Source of the DNA: Roseivirga spongicola
GTDB taxonomy: Bacteria > Bacteroidota > Bacteroidia > Cytophagales > Cyclobacteriaceae
DNA: 64,000 bases
Assembly (NCBI RefSeq): GCF_001592965.1
Contig: NZ_LRPC01000001.1
Coordinates: 992,001-1,056,000 of the forward strand
Direction: 5' to 3'
The notes under the pieces were generated by a model. The model did no database searches and was not told where the DNA came from. It worked only from the letters and a program-made list of their open reading frames with translations. Below, one piece after another: positions 54,851 to 63,602 of this stretch (its first letter is position 1; each line of letters begins with the position of its first letter). The translations under genes and the position numbers were made by a program.

Positions 54851-57319
54851 ATGCGGAAAAGAAGAAACTATGGACTTTTTCTGTTAGCAGTGCTAGCGAT
54901 TTTGTTCTACACCAGCCAACCAATTTTTGCCCAAGAGGGCTATCAGCGGCCTCCAGAGGCTATCGCGAAACTTATTGATGCACCAAGTACTCCTGCGGTA
55001 AGAATAGATTCTAAAGCAGAATGGATGCTTTTAATGGAGCGACCAGGTTACCCGAGCATTGAGGATATTGCTGCCCCAGAATTGCGTATTGGAGGTACTA
55101 GAATTAATCCCGCAACAAATGGTAGAAGTAGACAAAACCCAATGACTGGGTTGAGTTTGAAGAATATTAAAACAGGTGAGACTTTTGAGTTCTCTAACAT
55201 GCCGGCTAAGCCTGCCATCAGTAATGTTTCTTGGTCTAATGACGAAAAGAAGATTGCTTTTACCAATACAGTAGAAGATGGTATTGAACTTTGGGTGGTT
55301 AACCTAGAAAGTAAATCGGCCAAAAAGCTAACAGAAGCCATTATTAATAATGCTTATGTATCTGCTTTTGAGTGGATGCCTGATGGCCAGTCACTTTTAG
55401 TAAGTACGGTAAAAGACGGTAGAGGTAATGCGCCTGTTAAGCCAAGAGCACCAAAAGGGCCAGTAATTCAGGAAACTGCAGGAGCTGAGGCTGCTTCTAG
55501 AACTTATCAAGACCTTCTTGAAAATGCTTATGATGAGCAACTTTTCGAGTATTACACTACGGTTCAACTTAGAAATGTAGACCTGAACGGGAATGCCAAA
55601 AAGATAGGTCAACCTGCAATTATCAAAGGATTCGATGTGTCACCAAATGGTGAATATATTCTGGTACAAACAATTCAGAAGCCTTTTTCTTACCTAGTTC
55701 CTGCTTCCAGATTTCCTTTCAATTATGAGGTATGGAGTGCCAATGGTAACAACAAGAAGGTATTGGCCCAAATTGCTTTAGATGAGGTTCGTCCTAAAGG
55801 GTTTGATGCTACTCGCTTAGGAATGAGAAGTGTGAATTGGAGAGCCGATGCACCAGCTACATTGTACTGGGCAGAAGCGAATGATGGTGGAGACCCTGCC
55901 ATGGATACTAATGAGCGCGATATCGTTTACATGCAGGCAGCACCTTTCGAAGGTCAGCCAACTAAGTTGGCAACAACATCGCTTCGTTATGGTGGTATAG
56001 TTTGGGGCGATGAAAAAAGAGCTTGGTTGAACGAGCAGTGGTGGGCAAACCGCATGGAGAAGGCCACAATTATAGACCCTACCAAACCTGGCCAAGCAGG
56101 AAATGTGATCATTGAAAGAGCTACTACTGACAGATACAATGATCCAGGTAACCCAATGACCATTAAAAATGAGTATGGCAGATACGTTCTGAAATTCGAT
56201 AAAGATGAGGTATTCATGAGCAGTGTAGGTGGTTCTCCTGAAGGGGATAGACCATTCTTGAGCAGGTTCAACCTTAAAACGAAAAAGCAAGACATCATAT
56301 TCAGGTCTGAAGCTCCATACTACGAAAGACCAATCGATATCATTACTGAGAAGGCCGACAAAATCATGACTATCCGTGAGTCTGAAACCGAGCCTCAGAA
56401 TTATTTCATCAGGGACTTGAAGAAAGGTACACTTACGGCTATCACCGATTTCCCTCATCCACAACCAGAAATGATGGAAGTGAATAAGGAAATTATCAAA
56501 TACAAAAGAGCTGATGGGGTAGACTTAACCGCTGTGCTTTATACCCCAGCAGGATACGATAAGGCCAAAGACGGTCCGCTTCCAGTGCTTATGTGGGCAT
56601 ATCCAAGAGAATACAAATCTATTGCAACCGCTGCTCAGGTAAGAGGAACGCCTTATTCGTTCACGAGAGTAAGCTCAGGCTCTCCATTGTTCTGGGTGTT
56701 GAGAGGTTATGCGGTGATGGCTAATACTGAATTCCCAATTATTGGTGAAGGCGATAAGGAGCCAAACGACTCTTTCCGCGAGCAATTGGTGATGAATGCT
56801 GAAGCGGCCATTGATGCTGTGGCAGAACTAGGGGTTGGCGACAGAAACCGTGTAGGTGTAGGAGGCCATAGCTATGGTGCGTTTATGACCGCCAACTTGT
56901 TGGCGCATTCAGACTTGTTTGCTGCAGGAATTGCCAGAAGTGGAGCATATAACAGAACCCTTACTCCATTTGGTTTTCAGCGAGAAGAGAGAAGCTATTG
57001 GGAAGATCCAGATTTGTACAACTACATGTCGCCATTTATGCATGCGGATAAGGTTAATGAGCCACTTTTACTTATCCACGGTGAGGCCGATAATAACTCA
57101 GGGACTTTCCCAATTCAAAGTATTCGTTTTTACAATGCTGTGAAAGGCCATGGGGGAACTGCTAGGTTAGTCATGTTACCAGAAGAAAGTCATGGATATG
57201 CAGCAAAAGAGTCTATTCTGCATATGCTATGGGAGATGGATACTTGGTTAGAGCGGCATGTGAAAAACGCTACCACCAAGCCAGAGGGTGCTAAAATTGA
57301 TAGTAAGGATAGGGACTAG
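54851..57319 (+). CDS. Secreted S9-family prolyl oligopeptidase-type peptidase
   Basis: 822 residues from MRKRRNYGLFLLAVLAILFYTSQPIFAQ, a signal peptide; a frame extends 17 codons upstream without features. A beta-propeller (~60-560) precedes an alpha/beta hydrolase domain with the nucleophile GGHSYGAF (Ser674), the acid in HGEADNNSG and the histidine in EESHGYAAKE. Related proteins are exported dipeptidyl or glutamyl peptidases. A TACTTTTTG sequence near 54805 is a possible promoter. It is divergent from the Kef operon. Confidence 0.93.
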   Translation: MRKRRNYGLFLLAVLAILFYTSQPIFAQEGYQRPPEAIAKLIDAPSTPAVRIDSKAEWMLLMERPGYPSIEDIAAPELRIGGTRINPATNGRSRQNPMTGLSLKNIKTGETFEFSNMPAKPAISNVSWSNDEKKIAFTNTVEDGIELWVVNLESKSAKKLTEAIINNAYVSAFEWMPDGQSLLVSTVKDGRGNAPVKPRAPKGPVIQETAGAEAASRTYQDLLENAYDEQLFEYYTTVQLRNVDLNGNAKKIGQPAIIKGFDVSPNGEYILVQTIQKPFSYLVPASRFPFNYEVWSANGNNKKVLAQIALDEVRPKGFDATRLGMRSVNWRADAPATLYWAEANDGGDPAMDTNERDIVYMQAAPFEGQPTKLATTSLRYGGIVWGDEKRAWLNEQWWANRMEKATIIDPTKPGQAGNVIIERATTDRYNDPGNPMTIKNEYGRYVLKFDKDEVFMSSVGGSPEGDRPFLSRFNLKTKKQDIIFRSEAPYYERPIDIITEKADKIMTIRESETEPQNYFIRDLKKGTLTAITDFPHPQPEMMEVNKEIIKYKRADGVDLTAVLYTPAGYDKAKDGPLPVLMWAYPREYKSIATAAQVRGTPYSFTRVSSGSPLFWVLRGYAVMANTEFPIIGEGDKEPNDSFREQLVMNAEAAIDAVAELGVGDRNRVGVGGHSYGAFMTANLLAHSDLFAAGIARSGAYNRTLTPFGFQREERSYWEDPDLYNYMSPFMHADKVNEPLLLIHGEADNNSGTFPIQSIRFYNAVKGHGGTARLVMLPEESHGYAAKESILHMLWEMDTWLERHVKNATTKPEGAKIDSKDRD

Positions 57320-57349
57320 GTAATCCAAGATTTTTTACTCTAAAATTTG

Positions 57350-57383
57350 AAAAAACCTTTGACCATTCTGTCGAAGGTTTTTT
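57350..57383 (+). terminator. Terminator of the S9 peptidase gene
   Basis: AAAAAACCTTTGAC (57350-57363) pairs with GTCGAAGGTTTTTT (57370-57383) around a 6-nt loop, with one T-G wobble. The A and T tracts make it usable on both strands. Confidence 0.75.
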
Positions 57384-57472
57384 CATTTATGATTACTATA
57401 CAATCGACTCTTGTGACAGTGTCATACTGAGGCTTGAAGGCTATATCACTCTAAGTAAGTCTTTAATGCTTA

Positions 57473-57619
57473 ATAAGATTCCTCGCTTACTCGTAATGAC
57501 TTATCCGAGAGGTTTTTAGGTTAAAACAATCTTCTGTCGGTTGTCAGAATTAAGCAGTGATATTCCCTTCAGCAAAAGAGCATGGTAACAGTCATCCTGA
57601 GGTACGAAGGATCTTATCA
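57473..57619. repeat. Left direct repeat of the GIY-YIG cassette
   Basis: 147 bp, aligned without gaps to 58013-58159 at an offset of exactly 540 bp with roughly 19 differences. It carries a palindrome at each end: GATTCCTCG-type at its start and CATCCTGAGG-TACG-AAGGATC at 57593-57613. Confidence 0.8.
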
Positions 57620-57662
57620 ATTAGCCCATAGTTATTATCTTGAAAACAATAAATCCACACTT

Positions 57663-57983
57663 ATGGCAGGCCTTCATGTTTATATTTTAACTAATACTTC
57701 GAAAAAGGTACTTTATGTCGGTGTTACTAATGATCTAGAAAAACGACTCATTCAACACTATCAAAATCGAGGAGAAAAAAGAACCTTCGCTGGAAGATAC
57801 TATTGTTATTATCTCATCTACTTTGAATACCACCATAATAATATTGGGGGTATTGAGAGAGAAAAGGAGATAAAGGGTTGGTCAAGACAAAAGAAGGTTG
57901 ACCTGATTAATTCATACAATCCAAAATGGCTTTTTCTCAATGATCAAATTACCAAATGGCCTCCTGATCCAGGGACATTTTAA
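57663..57983 (+). CDS. GIY-YIG nuclease-domain protein
   Basis: 106 residues from MAGLHVYILTN. A frame continues upstream into the flanking repeat but has no features there. The GIY-YIG core is visible: HVYILTN (GIY position), LYVGVTNDLEKRLIQH (YIG position and Arg) and the metal-binding Glu in GGIEREKEIKGW. The protein is a stand-alone domain of the COG2827/YhbQ-like group. It is enclosed by ~147-bp direct repeats, suggesting a cassette that was copied or inserted as a unit. The activity and target are unknown. Confidence 0.88.
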   Translation: MAGLHVYILTNTSKKVLYVGVTNDLEKRLIQHYQNRGEKRTFAGRYYCYYLIYFEYHHNNIGGIEREKEIKGWSRQKKVDLINSYNPKWLFLNDQITKWPPDPGTF

Positions 57984-58012
57984 TTGAAATGGGTTTGATT
58001 TACTATGATAGA

Positions 58013-58159
58013 TAAGATTCCTCGCTCACTCGGAATGACTTATCCGATAGGCTTTTAGGTTAAAACAATCTTCTGTCGATTATCAGAATTAGGCAGTGAC
58101 GTTCCTTTTATTGAAAGAGTATTGTAGCAGTCATCCTGAGGTACGAAGGATCCTATCAG
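58013..58159. repeat. Right direct repeat of the GIY-YIG cassette
   Basis: Partner of 57473-57619, about 87% identical by eye. It begins with GATTCCTCG-CTCACT-CGGAATGAC and ends with the palindrome at 58133-58153. The ROK-kinase gene ends 22 bp beyond it. Confidence 0.8.
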
Positions 58160-58180
58160 TTTTTACAATGATTTCAATTA

Positions 58181-59092
58181 TCACTCACACAAAAATGCGG
58201 CACCAAAAACACCGGCACTATCACCGAGTTTAGGCCTGACTATTTTAGTTTCTAACCTGGGGTTGAAGGTGTACTTTTCGGCTTCTTCTACCCCTCGGGT
58301 GTATAGCTCATCTACGTTGCCCACACCACCACCTAAGACAATTACATCTGGGTCTAGCACATTAATAATAGTAGAAATGCCCAAGCCGAAAAAGTGAACT
58401 AATCTGTCTAGCGTTTTTAGTGCGTTTTCGTCTTCTCCACTTCTTGCTGCTGGCAATATGTCTTTGAGTCGTTTGCGCGTTCCGGTCAGTTGTTCGTAGT
58501 AGTTTTCTAAGCCAGTTCCTGAAATTACCGTTTCGGTACAGCCAGTTTTTCCGCAATAGCATGGCCCACCAGAAGCATCTAAAAAGTTATGTCCCCATTC
58601 TCCACCAATACCTTGTTTACCATTCAAAACCTTTCCGTTCACCACTATTCCACCGCCACAACCGGTACCCATAATTACACCAAACACTACTTGGGCTTCA
58701 GGGTCAACTTCAGGAACAATACCCATTTTAGCTTCAGCTAAAGCAAAGCAATTGGCATCGTTAGCCATGAGTGTAGGAATGCCCAAAAGTGCTTCTAAGT
58801 CTTTTTTAAAGGGTTTTTTGTTGATAGCCTGAGAATTGGAGTTTTTCAGAAGCCCAGTTGGAGGATCAATAGCCCCAGGCGTTCCAATACCTATAATTGA
58901 AGGATGCTCCCCAACTTCTTCGGCTACCAGATCGATAAGCTTTTTTATGTTACTTAAAACATGTTCATACCCTTTAGCCGCTTCTGTTTCTATTCGCTTT
59001 CGAACAAGAGGTGTTGGGTCATCTTTCGACTTAAGTACTGCCGCTTCAATCTTAGTTCCACCAAGGTCTATTCCCCAGAGTTTTGTCATCAT
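58181..59092 (-). CDS. ROK-family sugar kinase
   Basis: 303 residues. The ATP motif GIDLGGTKIEAAVL is at the N-terminus, then MANDANCFALAEA (catalytic Asp), the ROK signature GTGCGGGIVVNGKVLNGKQG and a zinc site GPCYCGKTGC. It is complete and of usual length. It phosphorylates a hexose such as glucose, fructose or an N-acetyl sugar; the substrate cannot be fixed from the sequence. Met2 is an alternative start. It is a single gene. Confidence 0.92.
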   Translation of the reverse strand: MMTKLWGIDLGGTKIEAAVLKSKDDPTPLVRKRIETEAAKGYEHVLSNIKKLIDLVAEEVGEHPSIIGIGTPGAIDPPTGLLKNSNSQAINKKPFKKDLEALLGIPTLMANDANCFALAEAKMGIVPEVDPEAQVVFGVIMGTGCGGGIVVNGKVLNGKQGIGGEWGHNFLDASGGPCYCGKTGCTETVISGTGLENYYEQLTGTRKRLKDILPAARSGEDENALKTLDRLVHFFGLGISTIINVLDPDVIVLGGGVGNVDELYTRGVEEAEKYTFNPRLETKIVRPKLGDSAGVFGAAFLCE

Positions 59093-59177
59093 TTTATAAT
59101 TCTTACCTTAAAATAAGCGTTTCGTAACAAAATCTTACACAGATTCACACACAGTACTTTCTAAAACTAAAAACCAC

Positions 59178-60347
59178 ATGAAAAACAAGCACACATTAAT
59201 CATATTCATTGTTTTGGCGATTCTGTTCGCGGGGTCTTGTTCTACCTCGAAAGAAGAAATAGGTGTGCCTCAAACTAGAAACTATAAGGCCATAGTAGCT
59301 GATTCCGTTGTGTTTGAATGGCTTTCAGAACTTGACTTATTAGACTACAATGAGGAAGCCGAGGAGCTTTTGCTTCTCGATAAAACCTCAAATGAAGTTC
59401 TAATCATTAATGAAGAGGGAGAGTTATTGAGCCAGTTCAACCCACATATTGAAGGGCCTAACTATGTAGGTGACTATGATTTTGGATGGACGTTCTATGG
59501 TAATGATTATTTGATATGCTATGGCACTTATTATTTCCACCTGTTGGATAAAGAAGGCAAGAGAGTAAAGCGTTTTCCGTACCCCGTGGAAACAAATGGT
59601 CTATGGATGCTAGACTACAACCCACGGATGTTATTTGATTATGAGTATCAAGGAGATGATAAGTTCGTTGCCTTTATTACTGCTCCTCAGGGGCCGAGCT
59701 ATCCAAGTATGGATTATTATGACTCTATTGAAATGGTATATGCCATAGATGTAGAAAGCGAATCTGGTTATTCAATAATGAGTAAACCCGAATCAAGTAC
59801 CTATCGAAACCTGAAAGGTTATGTAGATCATGGATGGCCATATATGACCAATTACTTCGGAAGTAAATTTGCTCAGATCCACTCAGTTGATAGTATGCTT
59901 TACATCTGGAATGCAGAAGGTGATGAGTTACTGAATAGCATTGTGATTCCGAAGGAATTTCAACCAGACTATGAGGTTAAGTCTTATGGAGATTCTGGAA
60001 ACCCTGATAGATTTAGAATTAATTCTAACGTGTATTCTACAAAAGATTACATTCTACTCCACAGTTTGAAAATTATACCTGAGTCAATTAATCGAGAGCT
60101 TCGAAATAAGTACCCGAGGTATTGGGAATCTGAAGAATATAGAGAGGCTGCTCAGAAATATATGGACGCAAATTACCTCGTTTTCAATGAAGAGGGGTTT
60201 TTAGGCGAACTTAAATATGAAACAGGCCCTACTGGTGTTAATAGGCTTAGTACTAAAAAGGACTTTATATGGAAAGATCGTAGGTATGAAGATGAGAGGG
60301 ACTACCGTACCTTCCTAAAGGTTAAGATTGTTCCTGTTGAAGAATAA
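59178..60347 (+). CDS. Lipoprotein, DUF4221-like
   Basis: 389 residues. Signal peptide with lipobox LFAGSC (Cys at ~21), so it is a lipoprotein. The remainder is beta-rich with repeated NEEGELL/DKEGKRV strand-turn units, suggesting a propeller. Length, lipobox and the pattern DWLSELDLLDYNEEAEELLLLDK resemble DUF4221 proteins of Cytophagales. Function is unknown. No operon partner. Confidence 0.65.
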   Translation: MKNKHTLIIFIVLAILFAGSCSTSKEEIGVPQTRNYKAIVADSVVFEWLSELDLLDYNEEAEELLLLDKTSNEVLIINEEGELLSQFNPHIEGPNYVGDYDFGWTFYGNDYLICYGTYYFHLLDKEGKRVKRFPYPVETNGLWMLDYNPRMLFDYEYQGDDKFVAFITAPQGPSYPSMDYYDSIEMVYAIDVESESGYSIMSKPESSTYRNLKGYVDHGWPYMTNYFGSKFAQIHSVDSMLYIWNAEGDELLNSIVIPKEFQPDYEVKSYGDSGNPDRFRINSNVYSTKDYILLHSLKIIPESINRELRNKYPRYWESEEYREAAQKYMDANYLVFNEEGFLGELKYETGPTGVNRLSTKKDFIWKDRRYEDERDYRTFLKVKIVPVEE

Positions 60348-60400
60348 AAAAGCCGGACTCAAAAGAGCGCGGCCGTATTGTTGTGGTGATTGATATCTTA

Positions 60401-61738
60401 TTATTCCTCGTTTTGGCTTAATGCTTCGTTTCGGAGTTCAAGCTTGTCTACCACGAAGTTTCCTAACTTTCTTCCTTGAGTTACACCGTTTTCGATAGCC
60501 GGCATATAGTGGATTCCTCCGTATAGACGGCTAATAGCAGCTTCTTCAGAAGCATCTATAAACGAATCGAAATCTCTCACGCTTAGGCCATACTTTTCTT
60601 CTGTATCGTCTCTGAAAGAGAAGTTATCGCCAAAGATTGAAGTTAGTGCTACGGCTGCGGCATTAGATATAACTGAGTGGCCACTCGTATATTCAGGGAA
60701 GGGAGGAGTTTGTAACAATGGCAACCACTCTTCATCTATGTATTTATTAATTACAGTTTCAGGCCTAATCAGGTTAGAACGGAACTTCTCATTCCAGCAA
60801 CTAATAAAGCCATCGGCCAAAGCCACAGAGGTAAGTGCATAAGCTTCTGCTGTTTGCATTGGGTTGGTTTCTGCTTTTCGACAAGCAATTTTTACAATAC
60901 CAATCCAGTGCCCACCAGGAGTAATTTTCTTAGTGGCTGCCATTACGTGGCCAGTTACATTCATTACATATGGATTGCAATCCCAGAAAGAGGCAATCTC
61001 TTTTTGCTCTTGGGTAAGATTTACTGCCGTTTCGTAAACTTCCATCACTTCTTTATAGAAAGTGCTATTCTTGTCCATATCGAAGGCTGTTGGCCTTTCG
61101 GGAGTAAACTGGCTTGCAGAGTCTATAGCGAAAGGACGAATTTGTGTCCAGTGCGGCTCAATCGCTTCAAAATAACCAGGAGGTGTTGGCTGCCAACGCG
61201 TAGGGTCATTGGTAACAGTGAATTTAGGGTAAGTACGTGTTTGCTTATACATATCGCCATCAGCCCACTGAAGAATGTGAGCCGCCACTTCATCACCATA
61301 AGCCACGGAGGCTTCAAAAAAGTCGCTATTTACACCTTTGCCCAATTCTTCATAAAGCTCATCTCGATAGGCGTCCATATCTGCTTCCGAGAAAATTAGA
61401 GCCGTCCCAATTTTTATGAATGCCTGAAGAGCAGCTAAATCGTACGAAACTTCTTCTTTCGGGTCAGGAATTTCTGACAGCTCTGTCAACTGGCCTGCCA
61501 ACGACTGATAACCAGCATCATTTTTGGCGAGTACTTCATACATAGCGATGCTTGGGTAAGCATAGATTCTACTCGCAACAGGTGGAGAAAAAATGTCATG
61601 GACAATAATTTCAGATAGCTTATCCATGGTCTCATGGTAAACATCAGATTCGATCTCAAGTTCTTTTACTCCACTATCGCAAGCAGAGATGGCAAACAGC
61701 ATAGCCAACGTTACAGTTAAAAAAATCTTCTTCATCAC
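60401..61738 (-). CDS. Vanadium-dependent haloperoxidase / PAP2-family lipoprotein
   Basis: 445 residues with a lipoprotein signal (MKKIFLTVTLAMLFAISAC). The phosphate/vanadate-binding motifs of the PAP2-VHPO superfamily are visible in order: KFRSNLIRPETVIN, PPFPEYTSGHSVISNAA and RLYGGIHYMPAIENG. Family members oxidise halides with hydrogen peroxide or act as acid phosphatases; which applies here cannot be told. It is a single gene facing the DUF4221-like gene. Confidence 0.85.
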   Translation of the reverse strand: MMKKIFLTVTLAMLFAISACDSGVKELEIESDVYHETMDKLSEIIVHDIFSPPVASRIYAYPSIAMYEVLAKNDAGYQSLAGQLTELSEIPDPKEEVSYDLAALQAFIKIGTALIFSEADMDAYRDELYEELGKGVNSDFFEASVAYGDEVAAHILQWADGDMYKQTRTYPKFTVTNDPTRWQPTPPGYFEAIEPHWTQIRPFAIDSASQFTPERPTAFDMDKNSTFYKEVMEVYETAVNLTQEQKEIASFWDCNPYVMNVTGHVMAATKKITPGGHWIGIVKIACRKAETNPMQTAEAYALTSVALADGFISCWNEKFRSNLIRPETVINKYIDEEWLPLLQTPPFPEYTSGHSVISNAAAVALTSIFGDNFSFRDDTEEKYGLSVRDFDSFIDASEEAAISRLYGGIHYMPAIENGVTQGRKLGNFVVDKLELRNEALSQNEE

Positions 61739-61860
61739 AATCTCCTTTCTTTAGGATTACAAATGTTATGACTATCAAGCATTTGATCAAGCGAAAAGCA
61801 TAAAATATAAGCCATCTCTTCCTTGGGTTATACTTAGAATAATACAAGCAGCATTCTGAG

Positions 61861-63531
61861 TTATTTTGCGATTGTATAGAATAGTGGTGGATGCTTTTCG
61901 TCAAACTCAGTTAGTGACTGATAGTACTTAGCTAACTGTAGAATTTTGTCTTCTTCGTACAAATTACCAATTAATGTTAGGCTAGTAGGTCTTCCTTTTT
62001 CATCAAAGCCAGTAGGGATAGAAATTACAGGGTGACCAGTAAGGTTTGTGATTTGGAGTTGACTACTTCTTGCTGAAGGCGCAATAATCACATCGTAATT
62101 TTTGAACAGCTGATGTATTTCTTCGATCAGCCTTCTGCGTTCACGGTTAGCCTGAAGGTATTCTACTGCCGGAATAAAGCGTGCTTGACGAAGCGAGTTG
62201 GCTCTACTGCCGGAGGTTTGTTCTACCATATCATCTACAGCTCCGCTTCTCACTAGCTCTTCAAAAAAGGCTCCTGCTTCAGCCCTTAGAATTACATCGA
62301 ATACTCTGAAGGGGTAATTTTTTGGAAGAGAAAGCGTATCGAAGCTAGAGTTGAGCTCTTTCTCTAAAAGCGCTACAGCAGCTATAACGTTTTTTCCTCT
62401 TTGGGTTTTACTGTCGGAAAGGATATCCGATTCTAACTTGGCGATTTTTAGATTCGAAACCTTGCCATTGGCAGGGGTGAAGGGCACATTATTGGTAGTG
62501 GGGTCTAGCGGATCCTTTCCGTAGATAGCCGCCAGAACTATTTCACAGTCTTCTGCCGAGCGACAAATGGGGCCAACCTTGTCCATAGACCAGCTTAGGC
62601 TCATCACTCCGTGTCGGCTGATTCTCCCGTAGGTTGGTCTCAGGCCAGTAACGCCATTTCTTGTGGCTGGTGAGGTAATAGATCCTAAGGTTTCTGTTCC
62701 GAGAGAAAATGCCACAAGTCCTGCAGAGGTGGCCGAACCTGAACCCGCAGAAGACCCACTGGCTCCTTGTGAAAGATCCCAAGGGTTTTTGGTTTTGCCG
62801 CCAAACCAAACATCTCCACGAGCTAAAGAACCAGAAACAAGTTTGGCAATCAATACGGCACCTTGTTCGGTTAACTTATTCACTACAGTAGCAGTGTGGT
62901 CAATCATTTGATCTTTGTAAGGTTCTGCTCCCCAAGTAGTGGGATAACCTTCGACCGCCATTAAGTCTTTTACACCATAAGGTATGCCGTGCAAAATGCC
63001 TTTATAATTGCCAGCAGCTATTTCCTTATCGGCTTTACGGGCCTGTTTAAGCGCCAACTCTTTGGTTACAGTAATTACTGACTGTAGCTGACCATCGTGC
63101 TTTTCAATTCTCTCTAAATAAATGTTGGTAAGCCGCTCAGAAGTAATCTTTCGTGCTTTAATAAGTGAGGCCAGTTCGGGAATACTTAGAAAGGCAATTT
63201 CTTCATCAGTTGCAGGCAACATGATGTTGTCAGATACTTCTGGCTGCAAAATTTGTTGCTGGCCAGTGGGCATTTCAAAACCAGCAGGGTGTGGGTTAAA
63301 GGTGAGGGCAGGAAAGGTTTCGTTATCTACCTGGTACTCTCTCAGGTTTTCGTAACCCCTCTTATTTCTGCCCAGGTAATGATACATAGTGTCAATACCG
63401 GTCTTGTCGAATTCTAATCCATATAGTCGCTGGGCAGATTTTATGTCTTTGGTTCGAAAACCGTATTGAGTGGGCTTACAGCTGATAGCCAAAGAAATGG
63501 CAAGCAGCAAAACAATTGTTCTTTTTAGCAT
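61861..63531 (-). CDS. Exported amidase (amidase-signature family)
   Basis: 556 residues with a lipoprotein-type signal (MLKRTIVLLLAISLAISC). The Ser-cisSer-Lys triad segments are present: GIPYGVKDLMAVEGYPTTWG (Lys), QGASGSSAGSGSATSAGL (cis-Ser) and ETLGSITSPATRNGV (nucleophile Ser). The family hydrolyses diverse amides. An extracytoplasmic location, rather than a GatA role, follows from the signal peptide. No close partner gene. Confidence 0.92.
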   Translation of the reverse strand: MLKRTIVLLLAISLAISCKPTQYGFRTKDIKSAQRLYGLEFDKTGIDTMYHYLGRNKRGYENLREYQVDNETFPALTFNPHPAGFEMPTGQQQILQPEVSDNIMLPATDEEIAFLSIPELASLIKARKITSERLTNIYLERIEKHDGQLQSVITVTKELALKQARKADKEIAAGNYKGILHGIPYGVKDLMAVEGYPTTWGAEPYKDQMIDHTATVVNKLTEQGAVLIAKLVSGSLARGDVWFGGKTKNPWDLSQGASGSSAGSGSATSAGLVAFSLGTETLGSITSPATRNGVTGLRPTYGRISRHGVMSLSWSMDKVGPICRSAEDCEIVLAAIYGKDPLDPTTNNVPFTPANGKVSNLKIAKLESDILSDSKTQRGKNVIAAVALLEKELNSSFDTLSLPKNYPFRVFDVILRAEAGAFFEELVRSGAVDDMVEQTSGSRANSLRQARFIPAVEYLQANRERRRLIEEIHQLFKNYDVIIAPSARSSQLQITNLTGHPVISIPTGFDEKGRPTSLTLIGNLYEEDKILQLAKYYQSLTEFDEKHPPLFYTIAK

Positions 63532-63602
63532 TAGTTAGAAGGGTTGAAATCGAATATTTATCAATATCTAACAAAAACTCAAAGAGTTAGAGGGGAAATG
63601 TG

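Noticed and set aside
55817-56464. 215-codon minus-strand frame inside the S9 peptidase gene
   Set aside because: Antisense to an intact gene with clear catalytic motifs; composition reflects the complementary codons.
57582-57662. Upstream extension of the GIY-YIG frame
   Set aside because: The extra 27 codons read through the flanking direct repeat; the domain begins at the ATG at 57663.
60854-61399. 181-codon plus-strand frame inside the haloperoxidase-like gene
   Set aside because: Antisense shadow of a complete PAP2/VHPO-type protein.
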